Under the pieces are notes generated by a model. That model was given only the letters and a program-made list of their open reading frames with translations, was not told the DNA's origin and ran no database searches. Below, one piece after another: positions 8,332-16,508 of a stretch of 63,079 bases of DNA (position 1 is its first letter; each line of letters opens with the position of its first letter). The position numbers and the translations under genes were made by a program. This DNA comes from Alphaproteobacteria bacterium 65-37 (GTDB lineage: Bacteria > Pseudomonadota > Alphaproteobacteria > Reyranellales > Reyranellaceae): assembly GCA_001897995.1 (NCBI GenBank), contig MKRV01000285.1, positions 1 to 63,079 on the forward strand, written 5' to 3'.

Positions 8332-8784
8332 TCAGGCAAGGCGCGTGGGGATCGTGATCTCCGAGGAGAGCGTGCGATGGACCGGACAGCGATCGGCGAT
8401 CTCGAGGAGTCGCTTGCGCTGCTCATCGTCCAGGGGGCCTTCGAGGGCGATCACCCGCTCGATACGATCGACCTTGCCTTCCTTCGTCTCGCATTCCGCA
8501 CAATCGGTCGCGTGGATCTTGTCATGCTTCAAGGTCACGGTGACCTTCTGCAGCGGCCACTTCTTGAGACGCGCATACATGCGCAGGGTCATGGCGGTAC
8601 AGGAACCCAGCGCCGCCAGCAGGTAATCGTAAGGCCCCGGTCCAGTATCGTTGCCACCGACGGCAACGGGCTCGTCGGCGCGCAGCACGTGCGCACCGCT
8701 GCGGATGGTTTCCGCCAGAGGTCCGGCGTCGCTGTCTTCGACGATCACCACGCCGGGAGGGGGTGCAGCCGCGGTAGCATCCAT
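8332..8784 (-). CDS. OsmC/Ohr-family protein
   Basis: 150-aa OsmC-like protein, a family of thiol-dependent peroxidases and related proteins. The conserved GPGPYDYLLAALGSCTAMTLRMYA carries the first reactive cysteine, and the second lies in ADRCPVHRTL; both are present, so the redox pair is intact. The ATG at 8784 follows AAAGGA at a good distance; the open frame extends upstream into the TetR gene without start features. It converges on senA with 27 bases between stops and lies 31 bases after the TetR gene on the same strand. A role against organic hydroperoxides is inferred from family only. Confidence 0.86.
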   Translation of the reverse strand: MDATAAAPPPGVVIVEDSDAGPLAETIRSGAHVLRADEPVAVGGNDTGPGPYDYLLAALGSCTAMTLRMYARLKKWPLQKVTVTLKHDKIHATDCAECETKEGKVDRIERVIALEGPLDDEQRKRLLEIADRCPVHRTLSSEITIPTRLA

Positions 8785-8815
8785 AACGGTTTTCCTTTCA
8801 GGCGCCTCGTTGACG

Positions 8816-9478
8816 TCATGATACGTCCCGGTGACCCCGGCCACCACGCCGCGCGCCCTGCCGCCCGCGCACCACGCTTCGATCGACCATCGCGACGATC
8901 GTGGCGACAAGCTCGTCGCGCGCCTCGGCGTCGGTGATGTCCTCTGTCGCCGCCGCTTGAGACAAGCCCTCCGCCGCACCGAGCATCGCCCACAGGCCGG
9001 CCGATGCGATCGTCCCTGCCGGCGCGAAGGGAGCGAGCGCGGTCCGGCACTTCTCCATGAAAGCCGTGGTGCAGTCGCGCTTGATCTTTTCGAGTTCGGG
9101 CGAACCGGCCAGTGCAGCGATCACGCCGGGGATTTCGCGGCCGCCGGCCAGCACGCAGTCGACGTAAGACGAGGCGATGACGGCGGCTCTGCCCGCGAGG
9201 GTAGGCTCGCCGTCCGCAAGGGCGGCCTCCATCAATGCGGTCTGGCGCGCATCGAACTCACCATAGAGCGCGGCCAGCAGGCCCTGCCGGGTGACGAAAT
9301 GGTCGTAGACCACCGGCTTGGTGACACCGGCCTGCTCGGCGAGATGGCCAAGGGTGAGAGCATCGGTGCCCTCCTCGCGGACCAGGCGCCAGGCAACATC
9401 GAGCAACTGACGCTGGCGGTCTTCCCGCGACAGGCGCCGGCGCGTCGAGGTCGATCTTCTTGAGGCGGCACTTGACAT
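8816..9478 (-). CDS. TetR-family transcriptional regulator
   Basis: About 220 aa. The N-terminal helix-turn-helix is plain: SREDRQRQLLDVAWRLVREEG, then LTLGHLAEQAGVTKPVVYDHF. The C-terminal ligand domain is helical and variable. The gene is divergent from the flavodoxin-fold oxidoreductase at 9549, with inverted repeats between them, so local autoregulation and control of that oxidoreductase are likely. A GTG at 9481 directly precedes the ATG at 9478; either could be used, and no clear ribosome site decides. The ligand is not known. Confidence 0.88.
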   Translation of the reverse strand: MSSAASRRSTSTRRRLSREDRQRQLLDVAWRLVREEGTDALTLGHLAEQAGVTKPVVYDHFVTRQGLLAALYGEFDARQTALMEAALADGEPTLAGRAAVIASSYVDCVLAGGREIPGVIAALAGSPELEKIKRDCTTAFMEKCRTALAPFAPAGTIASAGLWAMLGAAEGLSQAAATEDITDAEARDELVATIVAMVDRSVVRGRQGARRGGRGHRDVS

Positions 9479-9481
9479 CAC

Positions 9482-9514
9482 TATATACCAAACGTAACTT
9501 ACTAAAAGTATATA
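9482..9514. promoter_or_regulatory. TetR-type operator candidates in the divergent promoter
   Basis: Between the TetR and oxidoreductase genes, TATATAC (9482-9488) and GTATATA (9508-9514) form a 7-bp inverted repeat with a 19-bp spacer. Inside it lies GTAA-C-TTAC (9494-9502), a 9-bp palindrome. The region is strikingly AT-rich against its surroundings and is the only place for both promoters. The match to TetR control is inference from position and symmetry. Confidence 0.5.
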
Positions 9515-9548
9515 AGAACGTCCCTTGGTTCGCAACGGAGCTTTTGCC

Positions 9549-10157
9549 ATGCACGCGCTGATCGTCGTCGCGCATCCCGACCCCCAATCACTGACCCACG
9601 CTGTCGCCGCCAGGCTTGCCGAAGCGGGGGCCGACCATTCCGTCGAAATCGCCGACCTGGCTGCGGAGGGCTTCGACCCGCGCTTCTCGGCCGCCGATCT
9701 TGCCGCCTATCACAGGCGGGCGCCCATGCCGGCCGACGTCGCGGCCGAACAGGCACGCGTCGATCGTGCCAGCGACGTGGTGCTGGTCTACCCCGTCTAC
9801 TGGTGGTCGATGCCGGGACTTCTCAAGGGCTGGATCGACCGCGTCTTCACCAACGGCTGGGCCTACGAGTCAGGCCCCGACGTCAAGCTGACGAAGAAGC
9901 TTCGCCGGCTTCGAGTCCACCTCGTCGGGGTCGGCGGTGCCGATACCGGCACCTACGAACGGCACGGCTACTTCGGTGCCATGAAGCTGCAGATCGACCA
10001 CGGCATTTTCGACTTCTGCGGCGCCAAGGTCGTGACCTCCGAGTTTCTGCTCGACGTGGAGTCGAAGGACGGCACGCCTCATCTCGAGAACGCGAGCACG
10101 ATCGGCCGCAAGCTTTTCGCAGCCTCGCCCTCCGGCGACGTGTCGAAGGCGGCATAG
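9549..10157 (+). CDS. NAD(P)H:quinone oxidoreductase, flavodoxin fold
   Basis: 202-aa FMN/FAD-binding NAD(P)H dehydrogenase (quinone) of the NQO1/KefF-like family. It starts ALIVVAHPDPQSL, the flavin phosphate loop, and contains the conserved VLVYPVYWWSMPGLLKGWIDRVF segment plus GWAYE. It probably performs two-electron reduction of quinones or other electrophiles in the cytoplasm. The ATG at 9549 has GGAG at 9537-9540; an upstream in-frame start at 9525 lacks such a site. It is divergent from a TetR gene, which suggests induction by a quinone-like compound. Confidence 0.88.
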   Translation: MHALIVVAHPDPQSLTHAVAARLAEAGADHSVEIADLAAEGFDPRFSAADLAAYHRRAPMPADVAAEQARVDRASDVVLVYPVYWWSMPGLLKGWIDRVFTNGWAYESGPDVKLTKKLRRLRVHLVGVGGADTGTYERHGYFGAMKLQIDHGIFDFCGAKVVTSEFLLDVESKDGTPHLENASTIGRKLFAASPSGDVSKAA

Positions 10158-10192
10158 CGTAACCGCCTTCCGGGCGGAGCTCGCGGCTAGGA

Positions 10193-11092
10193 CTATCCTG
10201 CCACTTCCGCGAGAACCCAGTCGCGCAACAACGCGACAGCCGACCGGGATGAGGCTCCCGACGGAAACACCAGATCATAGTGCAGCCCGTCGAGCACCGG
10301 CCCGAAGGGCTGCACCAGCGCGCCTGATGCAAGCTCGGCCGCGACCAGGACCCGGCTCATCAACGCCACGCCCTGCCCTGCGACGACGGCCAGCAGGGCG
10401 CTGCTCTCGTCACCGAAGGTGATGCCGCCTTCCGCGACGGCGCGATTCAATCCGGAATGCTCGGTCCGTGCCCGCTCCATCCACGAGGCCCAGGTCGGCA
10501 GCAGGTCGATGGGTGCAGCAGGCCCCCACTCGAAATGGATCAGCGGTGCCTTTGCGAGATCCGTCGGCGTGCGGACGCCGAGATGCGGACTGCACACCGG
10601 CGCAAAACTGTCACCGAACAGCGGCACGGTCGTGAGACCGGGATAGCGGCCCTGGCCGTAGCGGATCGCGGCGTCGGCTTCACCGGCCGGCAGGTCGACG
10701 GGATCGTCGGAGGCGTGCAAACGCAGATCCCAGCCGGAATGCCGCTTTCGGAAGCTCGCCGCACGCGGCACGAGGAGGCGCGCCGTGAAAGCCACCGTGG
10801 CCGAGAGCGTCGCCACCTGGCGCACCGGCCGCTTCACGGCGGCGACCGCTTCGGCCATCGAGTCGAGCGCCTCGCGCACCGGCGCGAACAAGGTACGCCC
10901 CTGCTCCGTCAACATCACCTGGCGTGTCTGGCGGACGAACAAGGGAGCGCCCAGGCCAGCCTCGAGCTCACGGATACGATGGCTGATCGCCGTCGGCGTC
11001 ACGGCGAGCTCGGCTGCAGCCCGCTTGAAGCTTCCCAAGCGCGCCGCAGCCTCGAAGGCCCGCAAGGCGCCAAGCGGGGGAAGGCGGCGCAT
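10193..11092 (-). CDS. LysR-family regulator (GcvA-like subgroup)
   Basis: 299-aa LysR-type regulator. The N-terminal winged helix reads RRLPPLGALRAFEAAARLGSFKRAAAELAVTPTAISHRIRELE, and the C-terminal periplasmic-binding-like effector domain contains DVD-type segments and ends normally. The opening 'LPPL.ALRAFEAAAR' matches the GcvA-like subgroup. It is divergent from the azoreductase gene, with symmetric repeats in the 155-base gap; LysR proteins usually control such a divergent neighbour. Effector unknown. Confidence 0.9.
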   Translation of the reverse strand: MRRLPPLGALRAFEAAARLGSFKRAAAELAVTPTAISHRIRELEAGLGAPLFVRQTRQVMLTEQGRTLFAPVREALDSMAEAVAAVKRPVRQVATLSATVAFTARLLVPRAASFRKRHSGWDLRLHASDDPVDLPAGEADAAIRYGQGRYPGLTTVPLFGDSFAPVCSPHLGVRTPTDLAKAPLIHFEWGPAAPIDLLPTWASWMERARTEHSGLNRAVAEGGITFGDESSALLAVVAGQGVALMSRVLVAAELASGALVQPFGPVLDGLHYDLVFPSGASSRSAVALLRDWVLAEVAG

Positions 11093-11125
11093 CAGCCGGC
11101 TCCGCCTCTTTCATCGAATTTTATA

Positions 11126-11154
11126 GATGATCTCATCTCATTTGTCCGATGAGA
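11126..11154. promoter_or_regulatory. LysR-type binding sites between lysR and azoR
   Basis: Two overlapping symmetries lie 33-62 bases upstream of the LysR start: GATGA-TC-TCATC at 11126-11137 and TCTCAT-7 bases-ATGAGA at 11136-11154. The second has the size and dyad of a LysR recognition box. The azoreductase gene starts about 95 bases away on the other side, suitable for activation. The protein-site pairing is inferred from position. Confidence 0.5.
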
Positions 11155-11247
11155 ACTTCGCGTTCGTCAATACAGCTGTCAACGCCATATCGACGATTGT
11201 GGCCCTTGCGGGCTTTGCAGAAAAATTCATCTGTAGCGGAGTTCTAG

Positions 11248-11964
11248 ATGACCACCCTTCTTCATCTCGATGCCAGCGGCCGCACCACGCGCTCCCTCAG
11301 CCGCGACTTGTCACGGCGCTTTGTCGAGGCGTGGCAGATGGTTCGGCCGACCGACCGCGTGATCCGCCGCGACCTCGCGATCGACCCGCCGCCCTTCATC
11401 ACGGAGGACTGGATCGCGGCCTGCTTCACGGCGCCCGAGAAGCGCGATGCGGCCATGCAGGCGGTCCTCGCCTGGTCCGATGCGGCGATCGCCGAGCTCG
11501 AAGCGGCCGATCTCATCGTCCTGGGAACGCCCATGTACAATTACGGCATGCCGGGAGCGCTCAAGGCCTGGATCGACCAGGTGGTCCGGATCGGTCGCAC
11601 CTTTTCCTTCGATCTCGCCCGCGGCGACCGACCGATCCGTCCGATGCTTGGCTGCAAGAGGCTGGTCGTGTTGAGCGCGCGGGGCGAATTCGGCTTTGCC
11701 GCGGGCGGGATGCGCGCGGCCGCGAACCATCTCGACCCGCACCTCGCCACCTGCGCGCCCTATCTCGGCGTTGCCGCCGACGCCATCCACACGATTGCCA
11801 TCGAATATCAGGAATTCGGCGACGCACGGCACGTTCGTTCCCGGACTGAGGCCGAGGCAAGAGTCGCGACGCTGGCGACCAAACTTACGGCCATGCAGGT
11901 TGTTGACACGAACGGCCCAGCTAGCGGACAAAAAGAGGATTGCAGTGCGCGTGTAGCTGCGTAG
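11248..11964 (+). CDS. azoR: FMN-dependent NADH-azoreductase
   Basis: 238-aa flavodoxin-fold azoreductase, reducing quinones and azo bonds with NADH and FMN. Family marks are LLHLDASGRTTRSLSR at the flavin phosphate loop, LIVLGTPMYNYGMPGALKAWIDQVVRIGRTF in the middle, and LSARGEF later. CGGAG upstream of the ATG supports the start. The C-terminus is about 25 residues longer than is common and ends in a low-complexity tail. Divergent from a LysR gene, it is the second regulator/flavin-reductase pair within 3 kb, after TetR/NQO. Confidence 0.9.
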   Translation: MTTLLHLDASGRTTRSLSRDLSRRFVEAWQMVRPTDRVIRRDLAIDPPPFITEDWIAACFTAPEKRDAAMQAVLAWSDAAIAELEAADLIVLGTPMYNYGMPGALKAWIDQVVRIGRTFSFDLARGDRPIRPMLGCKRLVVLSARGEFGFAAGGMRAAANHLDPHLATCAPYLGVAADAIHTIAIEYQEFGDARHVRSRTEAEARVATLATKLTAMQVVDTNGPASGQKEDCSARVAA

Positions 11965-12043
11965 TTCTACGAGAGCCTGCTGGCGCCGCTCCGCCGTTGA
12001 TTCGGCCGCAACCGCAACAGATTGTCTGAAACCGAGGTGGAAT

Positions 12044-12766
12044 GTGGATGTTCTGGCGGCGCACCGCGAGAAGTGGCGTGAGGTACCCGGCGGGGACGAT
12101 ACCGACGCTCGGCGATACAGCAGTGACCTCCTGAAGCTCTCCGACACCGAGTTGCTGTCGTTCTGGGAGGTCATGGCAGCCAACCGGGCGTCGGGCGTGA
12201 TCGGCTGGATCGGCCCGCTGTATCGCGACTTCGTGGCCGGACGGCGAGTCCTGGAACTGGGCTCCGGCCTCGGTCTCGACGGGCTGCGGTTTGCCGGCCA
12301 GGGCGCCGACTGGACCTTCGCCGACATCGCCGCCGACAACCTCGCGATGATCGAGCGGATCGCCAGGCTGAAGGGCCTCAAGGTGACGACCCACCTGATC
12401 GGCTCAGACCTCTCCTTCGATCGGCTCGAGGGGCAGTTCGATGCCGTGCTCGCCTGCGGCTCGGTTCACCATGTGCCGTTCGAGATCGCGCGTCAGGAGT
12501 GCCTGAACGTCCTGAAGAAGCTGAAAGTCGGCGGACGCTGGCTGGAGCTGGTCTATCCCAAGGAGCGCTGGATCAAGGAAGGTTCGCCCGCCTTCGACAA
12601 GTGGGCAAAGATGACCGACGGCGATCGCACCCCCTGGGCCGAATGGTACGACGCCGACAAGATCCGCCAACGCCTCGCGCCAGCGGAGCTGCGAACCATC
12701 CTCGATTTCGCCTTCAGCTCCGACAACTACCGCTGGCTGGATTTCGAGGTTCTGTCGCTCGGCTGA
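12044..12766 (+). CDS. Class I SAM-dependent methyltransferase
   Basis: 240-aa methyltransferase with a Rossmann SAM site: motif I VLELGSGLGLDG, acidic strand-2 segment WTFADIAADN, and the post-motif FDAVLACGSVHHVPFE. The first 60 residues (KWREVPGGDDTDARRYSSDLLKLSDTELLSFWE) are a helical cap that may define the acceptor. A GTG start at 12044 is preferred because GAGG sits at 12034-12037; no in-frame ATG fits. It converges on the cyclase gene, 25 bases apart. The acceptor is unknown. Confidence 0.82.
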   Translation: MDVLAAHREKWREVPGGDDTDARRYSSDLLKLSDTELLSFWEVMAANRASGVIGWIGPLYRDFVAGRRVLELGSGLGLDGLRFAGQGADWTFADIAADNLAMIERIARLKGLKVTTHLIGSDLSFDRLEGQFDAVLACGSVHHVPFEIARQECLNVLKKLKVGGRWLELVYPKERWIKEGSPAFDKWAKMTDGDRTPWAEWYDADKIRQRLAPAELRTILDFAFSSDNYRWLDFEVLSLG

Positions 12767-12791
12767 GGACGAGCCCCAAGGGATCAGCGGG

Positions 12792-14918
12792 TCACAACCG
12801 CAGCACCCACGCCTCGACGGTTCCCTTGCCTTTGACCTCGATGGCGCCACGCGATTCGAACGTGAACTTGTCCCTGAGCGCCTCGTAGACCGGGCGCGTG
12901 ACCTGAATGGAATCGGGAATACCGCCCGACTCCATGCGGCTCGCCAGATTCACCGTGTCGCCCCAGAGGTCGTAGATGTACTTGCTTCGGCCGATGACGC
13001 CGGCGACCACTGGACCACTGTTGACGCCGACCCTGAGGCGCATCGAGACGCCATGATCCATGGCGTGTTCGCGCGTGATATGGACCATGCGGATGGCCAT
13101 GCGCAGCATGCGTTCAGCATGGTCAGCCGTCGGCACCGGCAGGCCGCAGACCGCCATGTAGGCATCGCCTACGGTCTTGATTTTCTCGATGCCGAGTTCG
13201 CTGGCAGCGAGGTCGAAGCGGGTGAACAGGCCGTTCAGCAGGGCGACGACTTCGGCCGGCGGCATGTCGGAAGAAAGCGCCGTGAAGCCCACCAGGTCGG
13301 CGAAGGCGACCGTGACCTCGGCGAAGCCGTCGGCAATGCCCTGCTCGCCGCCGCGCAGCCGGTTGGCGATCGGTGCCGGCAGCACGTTCAGCAGCAGCTC
13401 TTCGTTTTCGCGATTCTTGGCTTCGATGACGCGGTTCTTCTCGCTGAGCTCGTCGACCATGCCGTTGAAGGTGAGGCAGAGCTGGCCGATCTCGTCGCGT
13501 GAACGAACCGGGACGTGGGCCGCATAGTCGCCGGCGGCGAAGCGTTGGACACCGGCGGTCAGGTCACGCAACGGGCCGAGCAGCGATCGCGACAGCCAGG
13601 CGGCCGTCAGCAGGATCACCAGCAGCGTCACCGCACAGACCACCATGAGTGCATGCTCCAGCCGATAGACCGGCGCAAAGGCCTCAGTGCTGTCGATCTT
13701 GGTGACCAGCCCCCAATTCACGCCGGGGATCTCCACCGGCGCCCAGGACGCGAGGGTCGGAACGCCGCGGTAGCCCATGACCTCGCCTACACCTTCGACG
13801 CCACCGACCGAGGCGCGCGTCGCCTTGGTATCGGCATGCTGATGCAGGATCGGCGTGCCGTAGCGCTGGATGGCGGCGATGTCTTCGGCCGACGCGCCGC
13901 CGGCCCTGAGCTCGGAAAAATAGAGGTCGCGGTTTTCGAAGAAGTTGCGGCCGTTCGAACGCACCAGGAAGTCCGGCCCGACCAGGTAGGCTTCGCCGGT
14001 CGCCCCGAAGCCCTCATGGCGCCAACGCCGCCCACCAGTGACGATATTGTCGAGCTCATCGATCGAGAGCTGCGCCACCAGCACCCCGATGACGACGCCC
14101 TGGTCGATCACCGGCGCTGCCATGAACGCCGCGGGCACGCCATCCGCTGGCAGGTACGGCTGGAAATCCTCCAGGCAGGTGGCCGATGGATCGGGGGCAC
14201 CGGCGCAGCGCGCCGCGGCGGCGGCAATGTTGGAGTTGCGATAGGGCCCGGCGCGCAAGGAGGTCGCGAAATCGGCCTCCTTGGCGACGCTGTAGATGAT
14301 CCGGCCAGTGCGCGGATCCACCAGCAAATAGTCGAAGAAGCCGAGCGTCGCGGCGGCGGTACGCATCAGCGGATGGTAGACGGCATGGAGCTTGCTGTAG
14401 GCGCTGCCGTCGCCGGGGTCGTCGAGCAGCTTGCGCCGCGCCGCAGGGTGCGGATTGTCGACGATATAGAGGTCCTGCAGGAAATACGGCGCGGAGCCTA
14501 CCGGTAGGAAGCCGTCGACCGGGACATCCTTGTTCAGGAGGCGCCGCACCATCGGCATGTAGTCCTTGTCGTACCAGCCCAGGACCTGCTGCCTGGTCTC
14601 GGCCGGGACCTCGCGACTGTCGAGCTCGTCGACGGCATCGCGGAACCCCTTCATGGCATCCACCACCATCTTGGTCGCCGCGAGCAGGCGAACCTCGCCC
14701 CGGATGGTGCGGAAATAAGCTTCGACCTGATTGGCCTTGGTTTCGCGCGCCGAGGTAAGCTGATCGAAGATCACCTTCTCCAGCGCCTCGCGGGCGCGGA
14801 TATAGCCCAGGACACTGGTGATCAGAACGGCCACCACCCCCACCAAAAGCAGGACGGCGAACAGCTTCGCCGCCAGCCCCCAGCGTGCCGGGCGCGTCTG
14901 GATGGCGGCCGTACTCAC
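12792..14918 (-). CDS. Membrane adenylate/guanylate cyclase with Cache sensor and HAMP
   Basis: 708-aa receptor cyclase. The order is TM1 at about residues 15-40, a large periplasmic domain to about 420 that looks like a double Cache sensor, TM2 (about 425-447), HAMP, a short coiled segment (SEKNRVIEAKNRENEELL), and a class III cyclase domain to the end. The catalytic domain has VAFADLVGFTALSS with a metal Asp, IEKIKTVGDAYMAVCG with the adenine-selecting Lys, and DLWGDTVNLASRMES with the transition-state Asn/Arg. These favour cAMP production in response to an extracellular ligand. It lies 8 bases after the RraA-like stop, on the same strand. Confidence 0.9.
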   Translation of the reverse strand: MSTAAIQTRPARWGLAAKLFAVLLLVGVVAVLITSVLGYIRAREALEKVIFDQLTSARETKANQVEAYFRTIRGEVRLLAATKMVVDAMKGFRDAVDELDSREVPAETRQQVLGWYDKDYMPMVRRLLNKDVPVDGFLPVGSAPYFLQDLYIVDNPHPAARRKLLDDPGDGSAYSKLHAVYHPLMRTAAATLGFFDYLLVDPRTGRIIYSVAKEADFATSLRAGPYRNSNIAAAAARCAGAPDPSATCLEDFQPYLPADGVPAAFMAAPVIDQGVVIGVLVAQLSIDELDNIVTGGRRWRHEGFGATGEAYLVGPDFLVRSNGRNFFENRDLYFSELRAGGASAEDIAAIQRYGTPILHQHADTKATRASVGGVEGVGEVMGYRGVPTLASWAPVEIPGVNWGLVTKIDSTEAFAPVYRLEHALMVVCAVTLLVILLTAAWLSRSLLGPLRDLTAGVQRFAAGDYAAHVPVRSRDEIGQLCLTFNGMVDELSEKNRVIEAKNRENEELLLNVLPAPIANRLRGGEQGIADGFAEVTVAFADLVGFTALSSDMPPAEVVALLNGLFTRFDLAASELGIEKIKTVGDAYMAVCGLPVPTADHAERMLRMAIRMVHITREHAMDHGVSMRLRVGVNSGPVVAGVIGRSKYIYDLWGDTVNLASRMESGGIPDSIQVTRPVYEALRDKFTFESRGAIEVKGKGTVEAWVLRL

Positions 14919-14926
14919 GCGCGGCC

Positions 14927-15661
14927 CTAGCCCTTCTTGGCGCCGTAGGTGCCGCCCGAATTGATGGCGCGGATCTCCGCGGCCGTCTTGGCCTTGCGCA
15001 TCTTCTCGAGCTTGTCGGCCTCGTCGGCCAGCATGGCCTGGGCGTTCTTGAGAACCGCGCGGGCATGCTGCGCCGGGAACTTCACGGCACCGTTCTCGTC
15101 CATATGGATCAGCTCGCCCGGCGCCACGTCCATCCCGCCGACCGAGACCGGCGCGTTGACCGACTGCACGGCCATCTCGCCGTGGCCCGCCGTCACGCCA
15201 CCCAGCAGCATCTGGAACTTCATGCGGCGGATCGCATCGACGTCGCGCGACGGCCCGTTGGACAGCAGGCCGACGCAGCCCACCGCCTGCATGGAGGTGG
15301 TCATCATCTCACCGGCCAGGCCCGCCTTGTTCATCAGCTCGGGCGGCCATTTCTGCTGGATGACCAGGACGGTCGGCTTCTTCATGGCATCGAGCGCATC
15401 GACCACGTCCATGAAGGAGAGCCGGCCGGCGTAGTTCGGGTCGGGCAGTCCATAGACGCAGGTGACGGCATAGCCGATCACGGCGCCCATCTCGGGATAG
15501 ATGCAGCGGATCGAGGTGTCGGTATACCAGTTCTCGGTCCAGGGGTTGTACAGCCCGAGGCACAGCGGGTTCTTCGGGTAGGTCGCGACGACGTTCGTGA
15601 TGGTCGGCGTGTCGATCTTGCGCAGCTCGGCGAACAGCTGGTCGTCGGAAAGCTCGGTCAT
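14927..15661 (-). CDS. RraA-like / HMG-CHA aldolase family protein
   Basis: 244-aa member of the RraA family (PF03737), which holds class II pyruvate aldolases, oxaloacetate decarboxylases and the RNase E regulator RraA. The GLLSNGPSRDVDAIRRM segment resembles the active-site Arg-Asp of the aldolases, and GMDVAPGELIHMDENGAVKFP is the typical C-terminal hairpin. The length, longer than E. coli RraA, favours a metabolic aldolase/decarboxylase over an RNase E inhibitor. GGGGGA about 10 bases upstream supports the start. The receptor cyclase gene follows closely, so co-transcription is likely. Confidence 0.82.
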   Translation of the reverse strand: MTELSDDQLFAELRKIDTPTITNVVATYPKNPLCLGLYNPWTENWYTDTSIRCIYPEMGAVIGYAVTCVYGLPDPNYAGRLSFMDVVDALDAMKKPTVLVIQQKWPPELMNKAGLAGEMMTTSMQAVGCVGLLSNGPSRDVDAIRRMKFQMLLGGVTAGHGEMAVQSVNAPVSVGGMDVAPGELIHMDENGAVKFPAQHARAVLKNAQAMLADEADKLEKMRKAKTAAEIRAINSGGTYGAKKG

Positions 15662-15849
15662 TTCGGATGTTTCCCCCTGGAGGTAGTCGCACTGTTCTTC
15701 GCCCGAATGCCCGCTGCGGGCAAGCGCCGCGGGCCACTGGCGATCACGGCACGGAAATCATGAAAACGCATGAAAACGAAGGTCGCGGACAGGGCCGGGT
15801 GCCCGAAACCCGGCAGGATAATGGTCCGGCCACCACCGAAGGTCACGAG

Positions 15850-16260
15850 GCGGACGCCGAAGGTGAGCACCAGCAACACGACGGCGGTCAAGGCGACCGG
15901 CAATAGCGCGACGCTTTCCCCGACTTGCCGCTCGTCGGGCGCGCCATGATCCGCTTCGTTGGCCCCATCTCGGCAATCGGACAGAAAGTCGTCGCGATGT
16001 CGGATCGTCTGCACGGAAAGAAACGCGTCATTGCGGACCACCATGATCACCGAGAACACGGTCTCGCAGGTGAGCGAAAGACTGCCGTCGCCAGCCGGTA
16101 TGATCGACAGGATCAGCGCCCCTCGATCACGGTGACGGCCTCGGTCGGCACCAGGGTGCCTGCCGTACGGCTCGCCGGTGCCATGGACAATCACGTCGGC
16201 GTGATGGACCGAGGCGAAGACCACGATCGCCAGCGCCGTGTCGGCGGCGCAGCCTAACCG
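15850..16260 (-). pseudogene. chaA: Decayed calcium:proton antiporter (ChaA family)
   Basis: On the minus strand the translation gives FASVHHADVIVHGTGEPYG, the ChaA/Cax signature around the first acidic helix. At about 16161 four extra bases shift the frame; in the next frame T-L-V-x3-A-V-T-V-I-E continues the antiporter motif. One base is then missing at about 16122, which restores the first frame with ALILSII and ETVFSVIMVVRN. About 60 family residues are then absent, and the sequence jumps at about 16030 to FLSVQTIRHRDDFL, a later ChaA segment, and one hydrophobic helix before similarity is lost. Two frameshifts, an internal deletion and a missing C-terminal half make it a pseudogene. The comparison is from memory of the family. 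Confidence 0.7.
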
Positions 16261-16508
16261 AGTATAGGGAAGCCCTCTTCCCGACACGAGCCGCCGCTTC
16301 ACGCGCAATGCAGCGCCGCGGGACGGCATATCCCCGCCCAGGCCGCCATCATCACATCATCGTGTGCGTCAAACTGGCCGCGGCATGCCGGCGCCTCGTC
16401 CTGCGTAAGCAAAAGTTAAGGCTGCTGCGTCATGCCAGAACGGCTGGGGCAGCTATTGGCCTGCCCGAAGGCGTCCGGAGACGCCCAATGCCTCGAGGAT
16501 GTTCGAGC
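16261..16508. promoter_or_regulatory. Upstream region of the RND efflux operon
   Basis: This stretch lies between the chaA remnant and the RND adaptor start and must hold the efflux operon promoter. An open frame runs through it in the adaptor frame, but it is basic, lacks a start with a ribosome site, and does not resemble an adaptor N-terminus. I see no regulator gene and no clear operator. Confidence 0.3.

Noticed and set aside
15667..16257. Small plus-strand frames opposite the chaA remnant
   Set aside because: Low-complexity, highly charged translations without start signals; the minus strand carries the recognisable antiporter motifs.
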